64,000 nt of DNA from Nocardia albiluteola (GCF_018860155.1 NZ_JAHKNI010000027.1:19785-83784); one strand, 5' to 3'. Positions 8,391 to 16,392 are shown, counted from the stretch's first letter. Numbers and translations: made by a program. Notes: generated from the sequence alone by a model not told the origin.

Positions 8391-8407
8391 AACACCGTTC
8401 AAGTGTT
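8391..8407. promoter_or_regulatory. Inverted repeat AACAC/GTGTT upstream of MFS gene
   Basis: AACAC, seven bases, GTGTT, placed 16-32 bases before the MFS start at 8375. It may be a regulator site. The arms are short, so chance is possible. Confidence 0.25.
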
Positions 8408-8592
8408 GATGCGACGTGCGGGTTCGATGCCAACCCGGACACCACACGGCCGATGCGCGTCAGCGCGACCGACGCCCTGGTTCGGCTTGCCGGATCACCG
8501 CGACGGGACGGCGAGCGGGACCGGTTCGGCGCGAACCGGCAGGCGGCTCCCGTCGCACCGGCCATGTGGGAGTCAGGGCTGCCCACAGGGCT

Positions 8593-9876
8593 TCACGGTT
8601 GGACGACGACCGGAATCACCTCCCCCACAACGTCTTCCGCCACCTCCCCGTGCGGCGACTCCGCACCGCTGCGCGAGGTCAGCTGCAGCGTCGCGAACGT
8701 GATGAGCAGCAGCAGCGCCACATAGCTGCCGATCAGCGCGGTGTGGTCGGCGGTGAGCTGCTTGAGCATCGGCACCGTCCCACCGAACAGCATCGTGGTG
8801 AGCGTGTACGGCAGCGCCTCGGCGGCGACGCGGTAGCGGCCCGGCACCAGGCCGGCGAGCACGGTCGGCATCATCGCCAGTATCGGCGCGTTCAGCAGGT
8901 GCGCGGCGACGATCACCAGCCAGAAGCCCAGTACCCCACCGTTTTCGAGCCCGTACTGCAGCGGGACGACGGCAATGGCCGCCGCAAGCGCGCCCGCCGC
9001 CAGCAGAAACCGGCACCCCACCCGGTCGCCCAGGCGCCCGAGCAACGGCACGGCGATGGTGGTCGCCAGCGTCGCGGACATCGCCGCCAGCAGCACCTGC
9101 TGATCGTCGAGCTGCAGCACGCTGATGGCGTAGGTCGTGGACACTCCGCCCCACAGGTAGAACGATGCCGACGCGCCGATCGTCACGCCCGCGACGACCA
9201 GCATCGGCAGCGCGAGCCGCCGCCGCGCCGACCACCAGGAGTAGTCGTCGTGGCGGTAAGCCTGGAACTGCCCGGATTCGACCAGGCCGCCACGCAGCGC
9301 GGCGAATACGAAGGACGCCACGGCGCCGACCAGGAACGGAACGCGCCAGTATCCGGCGGTCATTCCATCCGATCCCACGGCCGAAACCAGGCCCAGCACA
9401 AGCAGATTCGCGAGGATTCCGCCGACCCCCGCGGCCGCGGACAGCCAGCTCCCGCCCGTGCCGCGGCGGCCGGGCGTGGTCATCTCGTAGACGTAGCCGT
9501 GCCCGAGCGGGGCCTCACCGCCGAAGAAGAATCCCAGCAGCGCCCGCCAGCCCAGTACCAGCACCGGCGCCCCGGCGAACGCCGCCGCGCTCGGGGTCAC
9601 CCCCATGCCCAGCGCCGCCACCCCGGCCCCGGTCATGCACACCAGCATCGCGGGCTTGCGGCCGCGCACATCGGCGAAGCGGCCCAGAATCACCCCACCG
9701 AACGGGCGCGTGACGAATCCGACCGCGAAGACCGCGAAGCCGGACACCAGCGAACGCTGCACGTCCGCACCGAAGAAGTTCGGCCCGAAATAGCTCAGCA
9801 GCAGCGGATACATTCCCCAGTCGTAAGCCTCCAACCCGAACCCGGCACACACCGCGACCACCCGGATCTTCGACAT
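8593..9876 (-). CDS. MFS transporter, paralogue of the neighbouring one
   Basis: 427 residues. Same architecture as the preceding transporter: GFGLEAYDWGMYPLLLSYFG in TM1, GRFADVRGRKPAM loop, FFFGGEAPLGHGYVYEMTTP. The ATG at 9876 has AAAGGTGG upstream. The shared LEAYxW motif and the parallel order of conserved loops indicate a paralogous pair. The two are separated by about 217 bases without a gene and could be independently expressed. Substrate unknown. Confidence 0.75.
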   Translation of the reverse strand: MSKIRVVAVCAGFGLEAYDWGMYPLLLSYFGPNFFGADVQRSLVSGFAVFAVGFVTRPFGGVILGRFADVRGRKPAMLVCMTGAGVAALGMGVTPSAAAFAGAPVLVLGWRALLGFFFGGEAPLGHGYVYEMTTPGRRGTGGSWLSAAAGVGGILANLLVLGLVSAVGSDGMTAGYWRVPFLVGAVASFVFAALRGGLVESGQFQAYRHDDYSWWSARRRLALPMLVVAGVTIGASASFYLWGGVSTTYAISVLQLDDQQVLLAAMSATLATTIAVPLLGRLGDRVGCRFLLAAGALAAAIAVVPLQYGLENGGVLGFWLVIVAAHLLNAPILAMMPTVLAGLVPGRYRVAAEALPYTLTTMLFGGTVPMLKQLTADHTALIGSYVALLLLITFATLQLTSRSGAESPHGEVAEDVVGEVIPVVVQP

Positions 9877-10201
9877 CGGCCACCTTTCTGGCGTCGGCAC
9901 GTACCCATCCACGCGGCGCGGAGCCGGTCTGGACGAAAGGAAATGCACCACCGGCAACGGCCGGAGGCGGGCGGCGATTCGGTAGTCCCGAGCTGCTGTG
10001 TGAAGCGACGGCGAAGTTCACTGGATATTCGCTGCGGATTTCACGCTAGCGAAATCCCTTGCGACAACACGCCATAACTCGCGAAAGTGATCGGTGCGTC
10101 ATCAGAAATCGGGATAATTCGGATCAAAACCAACTGGGCGGTTGATTTATTACATCAGCGGACCAGGTCGGCCGGAGTCGCCGTCGCGGGCTCGGTGCAA
10201 A
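9877..10201. promoter_or_regulatory. 325-base non-coding stretch with an inverted repeat at 10036-10057
   Basis: The stretch is less GC-rich than its surroundings. It contains GGATTTC (10036-10042), eight bases including GCTAGC, and GAAATCC (10051-10057), a perfect 7-base inverted repeat about 160 bases before the MFS start at 9876. It could be an operator for that gene. No open frame here looks real. Confidence 0.35.
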
Positions 10202-10552
10202 TCAGAACGGATGCCCCTCGGGGTCCAGGAGCACGCGGAAGCGTTCCCCGCCGGGCTGATACGACGCGAGGGTGGCACCCAGCTCGAGCAGCTGCCTTTC
10301 CGCCTCTCCGAGGTCCTCAACGCTGAAGTCCAGGTGGACCCGGCCGGGCGCTGCGGGGTCGGGCCACGGCGCCGGTTGACGGTTGGCAACACGCTGGAAG
10401 TCGAGGCGAATACCGGGGTCGCTGGTGAGCACGACGAAATCCGGGCTCCCGGAACGCAGCTGCCCGCCGAGGAAGGTCCGATAGAACCGTGCCAGGCCGA
10501 CGGGGTCCGGGCAGTCGATGGTGGCGGCGAACAGGCGCGCACGGAGGGTCAT
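10202..10552 (-). CDS. VOC (glyoxalase/bleomycin resistance-like) protein
   Basis: 116 residues forming one pair of beta-alpha-beta-beta-beta modules: LFAATIDCPDPVGLARFYRT, then VHLDFSVEDLGEAERQLLEL and a final FRVLLDPEGHPF. This is the common actinobacterial VOC type ending in DPEGHPF. The ATG at 10552 is preceded by AGGTG; a GTG at 10561 is possible. Substrate cannot be read from sequence; members include glyoxalases, dioxygenases and antibiotic-binding proteins. It is divergent from ctaA. Confidence 0.75.
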   Translation of the reverse strand: MTLRARLFAATIDCPDPVGLARFYRTFLGGQLRSGSPDFVVLTSDPGIRLDFQRVANRQPAPWPDPAAPGRVHLDFSVEDLGEAERQLLELGATLASYQPGGERFRVLLDPEGHPF

Positions 10553-10660
10553 GTGGAACACCTATCAGCCGCGCGGTCCCCTGTCAGGCGTTCGGGTGAC
10601 CGGTGCGGCTACAACGACGGGCCGTAGTAGCCCGCGTGCGGCGGCTGCATCGGCCCGGAC

Positions 10661-10666
10661 TACCAT
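10661..10666 (+). promoter_or_regulatory. -10 element TACCAT of ctaA (leaderless)
   Basis: TACCAT ends six bases before the GTG at 10673 and there is no ribosome binding site, the layout of a leaderless actinobacterial transcript. Confidence 0.5.
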
Positions 10667-10672
10667 CGTTTT

Positions 10673-11647
10673 GTGCTGTCACGCGCCTTCATGCGACTCG
10701 TCGACCTGCTGCCGCTGCCCTCCCTTCGAGTGCAGCGGATCATTGCGTTCCTCGTGGTGTTGTCCCAGGCCGGGATCTCGGTCACCGGTGCGGTGGTGCG
10801 CGTCACGTCCTCGGGCCTGGGCTGCCCGACGTGGCCGACCTGCTTCCCCGGCAGCTTCACCCCGGTTCCGCACGCGGCGGTGCCGTTCTGGCATCAGGCC
10901 GTCGAGTTCTCCAACCGCATGGCGGCCTTCGTCGTCACGTTCTTCGCGGCGCTGGTGGTGCTCGCGGTGCTGCGGGCGCGGCGGCGGGGCGAGGTCGTCG
11001 CCTATGCGTGGCTGATGCCGGGCGGCACCGTGCTGCAGGCCGTCCTCGGCGGCATCACCGTGCGCGCCGGGCTGCTGTGGTGGACGGTGTCGATCCACCT
11101 GCTGGCCTCGATGCTGATGGTGTGGCTCTCGGTCCTGCTGTTCGCGAAGATCGGCGAGCCCGACGACGGCATCGCCGCGCCGCGAGTGCCCGCGCCGCTG
11201 CGCTGGCTGACCGTCCTGAGCGCGGTGGCGCTGACGGCCACCCTCGTCGCGGGAACCTTCGTCACCGGCGCCGGGCCGCATGCGGGCGATGAGAGCGTCA
11301 CCAAACCCGTTGCGCGCCTGAAGATCGAGATCGTGACCCTGGTGCACGCGCATGCGGAGATGGTCGTGGCGTACCTCGCGCTGATCATCGGCCTCGGCTT
11401 CGGCCTGGCGGCCGTCGGCATGACGCGCGCCCTGCGCAACCGCCTCGCCGTGGTGATCGCGCTGGTGTGCGCGCAGGGCCTGGTGGGCATCGTGCAGTAC
11501 TTCACCCACGTTCCCGCCGCACTGGTCGCCGCGCACGTGGGCGGCGCGGCCGCCTGCACCGCCGCCACCGCCGCCCTCTGGGCCGCCATGCGCACCCGCG
11601 AATCAATCACGGCGCAGACGGAGAGCCAGGTCGCGCACGCGTCCTGA
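10673..11647 (+). CDS. ctaA: Haem A synthase
   Basis: 324 residues, eight membrane segments. COX15/CtaA family, which oxidises haem O to haem A for the aa3 oxidase. Motifs: TGAVVRVTSSGLGCPTWPTC near residue 39 with the conserved cysteine pair region, FWHQAVEFSNRMAAF and SIHLLASMLMVWLS with haem-ligand histidines, and VHAHAEMVVAYLAL and VAAHVGGAAACTA in the second half. GTG 10673 is chosen because of the -10 hexamer six bases before it; ATG 10691 would shorten it by six residues. ctaB, for the preceding step (haem B to haem O), lies 8 kb away. Confidence 0.9.
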   Translation: MLSRAFMRLVDLLPLPSLRVQRIIAFLVVLSQAGISVTGAVVRVTSSGLGCPTWPTCFPGSFTPVPHAAVPFWHQAVEFSNRMAAFVVTFFAALVVLAVLRARRRGEVVAYAWLMPGGTVLQAVLGGITVRAGLLWWTVSIHLLASMLMVWLSVLLFAKIGEPDDGIAAPRVPAPLRWLTVLSAVALTATLVAGTFVTGAGPHAGDESVTKPVARLKIEIVTLVHAHAEMVVAYLALIIGLGFGLAAVGMTRALRNRLAVVIALVCAQGLVGIVQYFTHVPAALVAAHVGGAAACTAATAALWAAMRTRESITAQTESQVAHAS

Positions 11648-11703
11648 TCGTCACCGCCGTCCCAGCTCACGGGAGCGATGCACGGCCCCCGCCCGGTATC
11701 GGC

Positions 11704-11709
11704 GATAAT
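11704..11709 (+). promoter_or_regulatory. -10 element GATAAT of fmdB (leaderless)
   Basis: GATAAT lies six bases before the ATG at 11716, with no ribosome binding site. Confidence 0.5.
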
Positions 11710-11715
11710 TCCGGC

Positions 11716-11934
11716 ATGCCGACTTACGCGTACCGCTGCCGCGAATGCACCGAGACCTTCGAGCTCCACCGGCCGATGAGCGAGTCGAGCGCCCCCGCGA
11801 CCTGCCCCGACGGCCACGCCGATACGGTCAAACTCCTCACCACCATCGCCCTCACCGGCTCCGCGGGCGGATCGGCCGGCCCGACCCCCGCACCCGCGGC
11901 CGGAGGCTGCTGCGGTGGCGGGTGCTGCGGATAG
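11716..11934 (+). CDS. FmdB-type zinc ribbon protein
   Basis: 72 residues. It opens MPTYAYRCRECTETFEL, the FmdB/putative regulatory zinc-ribbon start, with CxxC at residues 8-11 and a single CPDGH in place of the second CxxC. It ends in a glycine-cysteine tail (GGCCGGGCCG) that may bind metal. Function is unknown in the family; some members are linked to formamidase expression. The ATG follows a -10 element by six bases. A diverged copy of its 3' half lies just downstream. Confidence 0.75.
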   Translation: MPTYAYRCRECTETFELHRPMSESSAPATCPDGHADTVKLLTTIALTGSAGGSAGPTPAPAAGGCCGGGCCG

Positions 11935-11969
11935 GCGAATCTCCGCCTTCATATCGGCCGTCCACGGCA

Positions 11970-12060
11970 GACGGCCACGCCGACGCGGCCGAACTGCTGA
12001 CCACCATCGCCCGCACCGGCTCCGTCGGCTGGTCCGCGAACCCGAGCCCGGATAGCCGAA
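11970..12060 (+). pseudogene. Diverged remnant of a second fmdB-like gene (3' part)
   Basis: Read in frame from 11970, the DNA encodes DGHADAAELLTTIARTGSVG, matching DGHADTVKLLTTIALTGSAG of the gene starting at 11716, at an offset of 161 bases. The match begins abruptly, has no start or zinc-binding N-terminus, and lies in a different frame from the intact gene. Several differences are third-base (GAT/GAC, CTC/CTG twice), so the copy seems to have once been under coding selection. It is probably the tail of a lost paralogue. Confidence 0.6.
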
Positions 12061-12129
12061 TCGCCACATTTGGCGTCGGCCGGCCTCGGTGTACGGACGA
12101 CGGCGCGGACAGCACCCAGTAGTCGGCGC

Positions 12130-13014
12130 TCAGGAGGCGGGCCGGTCCGCCACAACGGCACACCCCAGGCCGTAGAACCGGGATTCGGCGCGGGCGGGGA
12201 CCGACAGCTCACGGGCGGTATCGGCGAGTTTCTCGTTCGCGGTGACCGAGAATCCCTGTGCGACAAGCAGTGTGTGCATCTGCTCGGGAGTCCAGGCCGA
12301 CACGTGGCGCTCGTGCCGCAGCGGGTTCTGGGCCCCGGACAGCGCGCTGTAGACACGCATCGCCCGGCGGCCCATGCCCGACAGGCGATACGGGACGGGA
12401 TAGGTGGCGATCAGGCGGCTACCGGGGGCCGACCGTCCGGCCACAACCGCGAGGGTCGAATCGACCTCGGGCTGCGTCAGATAGGGCAGCACGCCCTCCC
12501 AGACCCACGTGGTCGCCACCGCCGAGTCGTGCCCCGCACCGGCTAGGGCGGCACCGAGCGCGTCGCGGCCGAAATCGACCGGGACATACGTCAGCGACTT
12601 CGCCACCGGTTCCAGCCCGTCTGCCCGCTCCCGCTTGTCCTGTTGCGAGGCGGGGTGATCCACCTCGAACACCGCCACGTCCGACAGCTCGGTCATCCGC
12701 CACGCGCGCGCATCCAATCCGGCGCCGAGGACGACGAGCTGGGAGTTGCGCGCCGCGCGAACCGCGTCGTCGATCACGACGGTGCGCGTGACCAGAACCG
12801 TGGCGGTGGCGGTCAGCATCTCGTACCCCAGCCGGTCCCGCCAGCCCGATGGTGCGGATTCGGTGCGGGCGTGCTCCACCTCGGATCGTTCCTCACTCCG
12901 AAGTAGTTGCACCGCAACGGGGTCGGAGAATCGCCCGGGCGCCATCCGTCCGTCGCCCACCGCCCGGCCCTGACATACCAGCACTGCGGTGCGGCTCGCC
13001 TGTTTGTCCGTCAC
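12130..13014 (-). CDS. Class I SAM-dependent methyltransferase (PPM1/LCMT-like)
   Basis: 294 residues of the leucine carboxyl methyltransferase-like family abundant in mycobacteria and nocardiae. Landmarks: the N-terminal ARRD-like region RFSDPVAVQLL, motif I LVVLGAGLDARAWRM with the SAM-binding glycines, FEVDHPASQQDKRE, WVWEGVLPYLTQPEVDSTL, and a C-terminal SRFYGLGCAV. In relatives the methyl acceptor is a small carboxylic acid or polyketide; here it is unknown. Start is GTG 13014, with GATAAT eight bases upstream and no ribosome binding site. Confidence 0.8.
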   Translation of the reverse strand: MTDKQASRTAVLVCQGRAVGDGRMAPGRFSDPVAVQLLRSEERSEVEHARTESAPSGWRDRLGYEMLTATATVLVTRTVVIDDAVRAARNSQLVVLGAGLDARAWRMTELSDVAVFEVDHPASQQDKRERADGLEPVAKSLTYVPVDFGRDALGAALAGAGHDSAVATTWVWEGVLPYLTQPEVDSTLAVVAGRSAPGSRLIATYPVPYRLSGMGRRAMRVYSALSGAQNPLRHERHVSAWTPEQMHTLLVAQGFSVTANEKLADTARELSVPARAESRFYGLGCAVVADRPAS

Positions 13015-13022
13015 GCCCGCCG

Positions 13023-13028
13023 ATTATC
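13023..13028 (-). promoter_or_regulatory. -10 element GATAAT of the methyltransferase gene
   Basis: On the minus strand GATAAT lies eight bases before the GTG at 13014, with no ribosome binding site. Confidence 0.4.
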
Positions 13029-13084
13029 GTCCTCGCGGACCGAATCCGCCGCTCGACATCGCGACGCGGCACGCCGGAATCGGC

Positions 13085-13864
13085 TCACGCGGTCGCGTTG
13101 GGCCCGATCCACTGGTCGAACAGCCGGTTCATGCCGTCGGTGACGAGCTGGGATTCGAGCCAGCTGTTGACCTCCGCGGCCAGCAGCGGGTCGTTCTTGC
13201 GGAGCAGGAAGATTTTGCCCGAGGAGTCGAATGTCTTGTCCGGGTGCAACACTCGCAGGTCCGGATGCTGGCGTACGCGGTAGCGGCCCTCGACCGAATC
13301 GGTCACGAACACATCGGCGCGACCGTTGGCCACCTGGTCCACGATCGTCGTGTTGTCCGGCCACAGGATCAGGTGCGCGGCAGGGAAATGCGCGTGCGCG
13401 AACTGCTCGTTGGTGCCGCCGGGATTCACGACGACCCGCACGCCGGGCCGGTTGATCTGATCGATCGTGGCGTACCTGCCCGCGTCGGCGGCCCGGACGA
13501 TCGGCGTCTTGCCGTCGGTTCCGTAGTTGATCGAGAAGTCCGAGAATGCGCGACGCGACGCCGATTCCGACACGCCGCCGACCGCGATATCGCAGTTCTT
13601 CGCGCCGAAGTCCGCCGCCAGGGTCGGCCAGGTGGTGTGCACGAATTCCACCGGTTGATGCAGCACCCCGCCCAGGCCGTTCGCCAGATCGATGTCGATG
13701 CCGCGGTATCCGCCGTGGCCGTCGGCGATCGAATAGGGCGCGTAATCGCCGGTGGTACATACCCGCAGCGCGTCGCCGGGCTGTTGCGCCCCGGCCGGAA
13801 CCGTCACGGGCACAAGGGATACAACACCGGCCGCGGCAGCGGCAAGAACATATCGGACTCGCAT
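13085..13864 (-). CDS. Exported PheC-like cyclohexadienyl (prephenate/arogenate) dehydratase or related solute-binding protein
   Basis: 259 residues. A signal peptide (MRVRYVLAAAAAGVVSLVPV, cleavage near AGA-QQ) without a lipobox is followed by an SBP_bac_3 fold. The mature part tracks Pseudomonas PheC as I remember it: LRVCTTGDYAPYS, YRGIDIDLANGL, TWPTLAADFG, DIAVGGVS, DGKTPIVRAADAGR, PGVRVVVNPGGTNEQFA, WPDNTTIVDQVANGRADVFV and TDSVEGRYR. The last segment keeps the Glu that I believe corresponds to the catalytic acid of PheC. This suggests an exported dehydratase making phenylpyruvate or phenylalanine rather than a plain ABC binding protein. No permease genes adjoin it. The ATG at 13864 has GGGAAG upstream. 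Confidence 0.65.
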   Translation of the reverse strand: MRVRYVLAAAAAGVVSLVPVTVPAGAQQPGDALRVCTTGDYAPYSIADGHGGYRGIDIDLANGLGGVLHQPVEFVHTTWPTLAADFGAKNCDIAVGGVSESASRRAFSDFSINYGTDGKTPIVRAADAGRYATIDQINRPGVRVVVNPGGTNEQFAHAHFPAAHLILWPDNTTIVDQVANGRADVFVTDSVEGRYRVRQHPDLRVLHPDKTFDSSGKIFLLRKNDPLLAAEVNSWLESQLVTDGMNRLFDQWIGPNATA

Positions 13865-14212
13865 AGAACTTCCCAATGCCTCACGTCATTTGCGCACGTA
13901 TCGTGCAGGTGCGCTCCCGGCATTCACCGGGCTTGACGGAGACAATACGTCACCTGGCCGCGGACGGCTCCGGCGCTGCGAATCGCAATGGCAGCCGCAC
14001 AGCGCGTCTGCTCCGGGATCCACGTGGCCGGGCGGAGACGTCGACGTCACCGGGGACCGGTCCGGACACCTCGCTCACGATGCCGATCCGATCGCGGACC
14101 GGTACGACCAGGGGAGCCGCTCGAGATACCAATCCGAGCGCGACCGGTTCGGCGATGCGGGGGATCTCGTACGGCGAGAACCCTTCAACGCCGACTACTC
14201 GGCGCGGCGGGA
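13865..14212. other. 348-base stretch without a recognisable gene
   Basis: Short open frames occur on both strands but none has family-like sequence or a good start. GCACG-TAT-CGTGC (13894-13906) is a small inverted repeat 30 bases before the PheC-like gene and could be a regulator site. Confidence 0.35.
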
Positions 14213-14557
14213 TCAACGCTCGTTGCGCGCCTTGGGGAATCGAGTCTGGCGGGCGACCCAGCCGGCCATCTTGGCCCAGTGGCCAGGGGCCGGGGTGACG
14301 ATGGAGGTCAGCTCGCGGTCCCAGTGCTCGGTCTCGGTGAGGCCGTCCACGAGGCCGAACAGCGCCTTCGCCGTGGCCATATCGCCGACGACGCGGTCGC
14401 CCAGGATGCCGTCCTTGCCGACCAGGGTGATCCGCACCCCGGCGCGGCCGATCGGCTGCAGCACCGCGGTGGCGGAACCGCCGTGGTCGGCGACGAATTC
14501 CTTGACCGAATCGATCACGGCGGGCGACGGCTTCGCGGGGGCCGCTGTAGCACTCAT
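14213..14557 (-). CDS. Conserved actinobacterial protein of unknown function
   Basis: 114 residues, no cysteine, no membrane segment. It opens with an alanine-rich tail and then VIDSVKEFVADHGGSATAVL, VRITLVGKDGILGDRVVGDM and a C-terminal PGHWAKMAGWVARQTRFPKA. I recall a homologue beside qor in M. tuberculosis (the Rv1455 position). ATG 14557 has TAAACT seven bases upstream and no ribosome binding site. It is divergent from qor with a perfect TTACCG/CGGTAA palindrome between them, so the two may be co-regulated. Function unknown. Confidence 0.7.
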   Translation of the reverse strand: MSATAAPAKPSPAVIDSVKEFVADHGGSATAVLQPIGRAGVRITLVGKDGILGDRVVGDMATAKALFGLVDGLTETEHWDRELTSIVTPAPGHWAKMAGWVARQTRFPKARNER

Positions 14558-14564
14558 GGCGGGA

Positions 14565-14581
14565 AGTTTACCGCCCGGTAA
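14565..14581. promoter_or_regulatory. Divergent promoter with TTACCG-CC-CGGTAA palindrome
   Basis: The minus-strand -10 element TAAACT (14570-14565) of the 14557 gene overlaps a perfect palindrome TTACCGCCCGGTAA (14568-14581). A protein bound here would block that promoter. qor starts 57 bases to the right, with a weak hexamer TAGAAC at 14627-14632. Confidence 0.45.
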
Positions 14582-14638
14582 GTCCGGTCCGGCGCGCCAC
14601 CGGGAATGAAGCGCGTCACTGCGGTGTAGAACCAGACC

Positions 14639-15604
14639 ATGCATGCGATTCAGGTTTCCGAAAACGGCGGTCCCGAGGTCCTGCACTACACCGAGCTGCC
14701 GGATCCGGAGGCCGGCCCGGGTCAGCTGCTGGTCGACACCGACGCCATCGGGGTGAATTTCATCGATACGTACATCCGCGCGGGCGTCTACCCGCAGGAG
14801 TTGCCGTACGTCCCCGGCGCCGAGGGCACCGGCGTGGTGGCCGCGATCGGCGACGGGGTCACCGAATTCCGCGTCGGCGACCGGGTGGCCTGGGCGGGCG
14901 GTGCGCGGAGCTACGCGCAGAAGGTCACCGTCGATGCGGCGGCCGCGATTCCGGTACCCGCGGGAGTCGATCCGGCCGTGGCCGCCTCGGCGCTGCTGCA
15001 GGGCATGACGGCCCATTACCTGATCGAATCGGTCTACCGGCCCGAACCCGGCGAGTCCGTGCTGGTGCACGCCGGCGCGGGCGGCGTGGGCATGATCCTG
15101 ACCCAGCTCGCGGCCGCCCGCGGGGTACGGGTGATCACCACGGTCTCGACCGACGAGAAGGAGGCCATCTCGCGCGAGGCCGGCGCGGCCGAGGTGCTGC
15201 GCTACGACCCCGAGCTGGCCCTGCAGGTGCGCAAGCTGACCGACGGCGCCGGCGTGGCCGCGGTCTACGACGGCGTCGGCAAGGACACCTTCGACGCCAG
15301 CCTCGACTCCCTGCGCGTGCGCGGCACGCTCGCCCTGTTCGGCGGCGCCAGCGGCCAGGTGCCCCCCTTCGACCTGCAGCGCCTCAACCGCGGCGGCGGC
15401 CTGTTCGTCACCCGCCCCTCGCTGGCCCACTACACCCGCGACCGCGCCGAATTACTCTGGCGCGCAGGCGATATCTTCAACGCGATCGCCGCGGGCACAC
15501 TGAAAATCCGGATCGGCGCCCGCTACCCGCTCGCCGAGGCGCAGCAGGCCCACCGCGACCTCGAGGGCCGCAGGACCACCGGGTCCATCGTCCTGATCCC
15601 CTGA
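14639..15604 (+). CDS. qor: NADPH:quinone oxidoreductase
   Basis: 321 residues, zinc-less MDR superfamily, quinone oxidoreductase class. Motifs: GVNFIDTYIRAGVYPQELPY near residue 38, VPGAEGTGVVAAIGDGV, and the nucleotide-binding VHAGAGGVGMILTQLA around residue 142. It should reduce quinones with NADPH. ATG 14639 follows TAGAAC by six bases. The location beside the small unknown protein and near ctaA and ctaB agrees with the mycobacterial order as I recall it. Confidence 0.85.
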   Translation: MHAIQVSENGGPEVLHYTELPDPEAGPGQLLVDTDAIGVNFIDTYIRAGVYPQELPYVPGAEGTGVVAAIGDGVTEFRVGDRVAWAGGARSYAQKVTVDAAAAIPVPAGVDPAVAASALLQGMTAHYLIESVYRPEPGESVLVHAGAGGVGMILTQLAAARGVRVITTVSTDEKEAISREAGAAEVLRYDPELALQVRKLTDGAGVAAVYDGVGKDTFDASLDSLRVRGTLALFGGASGQVPPFDLQRLNRGGGLFVTRPSLAHYTRDRAELLWRAGDIFNAIAAGTLKIRIGARYPLAEAQQAHRDLEGRRTTGSIVLIP

Positions 15605-15633
15605 GTCCGTAAATCTCTGCCACAGAACGGGCT

Positions 15634-16308
15634 TCAGCAATCACGGCCGGTGAGACCGCGGTAGATGAAGCGGGTCAGGCCCGCTACCGCTTCGTCCTCC
15701 GCGAGCTCGACCGTGCCGTCCTGTTGCGCCTCCAGTAGACCCTGCACGGTCAGGAACATCATTGCCAGGCTGGCCTCCGGGGTACTCGGCAACGAGACCC
15801 CGGCCGCGGGGAATGCGTCGAGGTGATCGGCGATCTCGTTGCGCTGCTCGGCGCTGAATTGCCCTGCGAGCCGGGCGAATTCCTCGTTCACCAGGGCGGC
15901 CTGCTGGACCGCGCGCAGCACCGGCCAGTGCTCGCGCGCGAAGCGCCAATAGGTTTCGACGTGGAAGCGGACCGCGTCCGGATCGGTGAAGTCGGGATTG
16001 TGCGCTTCTACCTCGACGGCCGTATCTCCCTCGGCAGCAAAGTCTTTCATCAGGGCCTGGAGTAACTCCTCCTTGCTCCCGAAGTGATTGTAGAAAGATC
16101 CGGCCGCACGCCCGGCCGCCGCGGTGATGTCGGTGATCTTGGTGTTGAGATAGCCGCGCTCGGCGAACAACCGCCGCGCCGCACTCTTGAGCGCCTGTTC
16201 GGTCTCGGCCGAGCGCTCCTTGCGGACGCCACGTTCCCGGCGGCCGGCCTCTTCCCCGCGACCGTCCCGCGACGCACCACCGGCTCCTGCGACGCCTCCC
16301 GCGGCCAT
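15634..16308 (-). CDS. TetR family regulator
   Basis: 224 residues. Helix-turn-helix ALKSAARRLFAERGYLNTKI, TDITAAAGRAAGSFYNHFGS at about residues 40-80, preceded by a charged arginine-glutamate tail. The ATG at 16308 has GAGGTGG at suitable spacing. It is divergent from the FAD monooxygenase, and the 84-base gap contains a promoter with an overlapping inverted repeat, so it is very probably that gene's repressor. Confidence 0.85.
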   Translation of the reverse strand: MAAGGVAGAGGASRDGRGEEAGRRERGVRKERSAETEQALKSAARRLFAERGYLNTKITDITAAAGRAAGSFYNHFGSKEELLQALMKDFAAEGDTAVEVEAHNPDFTDPDAVRFHVETYWRFAREHWPVLRAVQQAALVNEEFARLAGQFSAEQRNEIADHLDAFPAAGVSLPSTPEASLAMMFLTVQGLLEAQQDGTVELAEDEAVAGLTRFIYRGLTGRDC

Positions 16309-16321
16309 CGACACCACCTCC

Positions 16322-16363
16322 TTGACAGCGGAGCCTATCAACAGAATACTGAATCTACATTCA
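16322..16363 (+). promoter_or_regulatory. Promoter and operator of the FAD monooxygenase
   Basis: TTGACA (16322-16327), a 17-base spacer, and AATACT (16345-16350) form a good sigma-70 type promoter. Immediately after, TGAAT-CTAC-ATTCA (16350-16363) is an inverted repeat over the expected transcription start. This is the layout of a TetR-repressed gene. Confidence 0.6.
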
Positions 16364-16392
16364 CTGAACCACGATTCACCATAGGAGCTGCC

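Noticed and set aside
7044..8702. 552-residue frame antisense to the first MFS gene
   Set aside because: Arg/Gln/His-rich translation with no recognisable domain, opposite a clear transporter.
13950..14216. 88-residue leftward frame in the gap before the 14213 gene
   Set aside because: No ribosome binding site, no family-like sequence.
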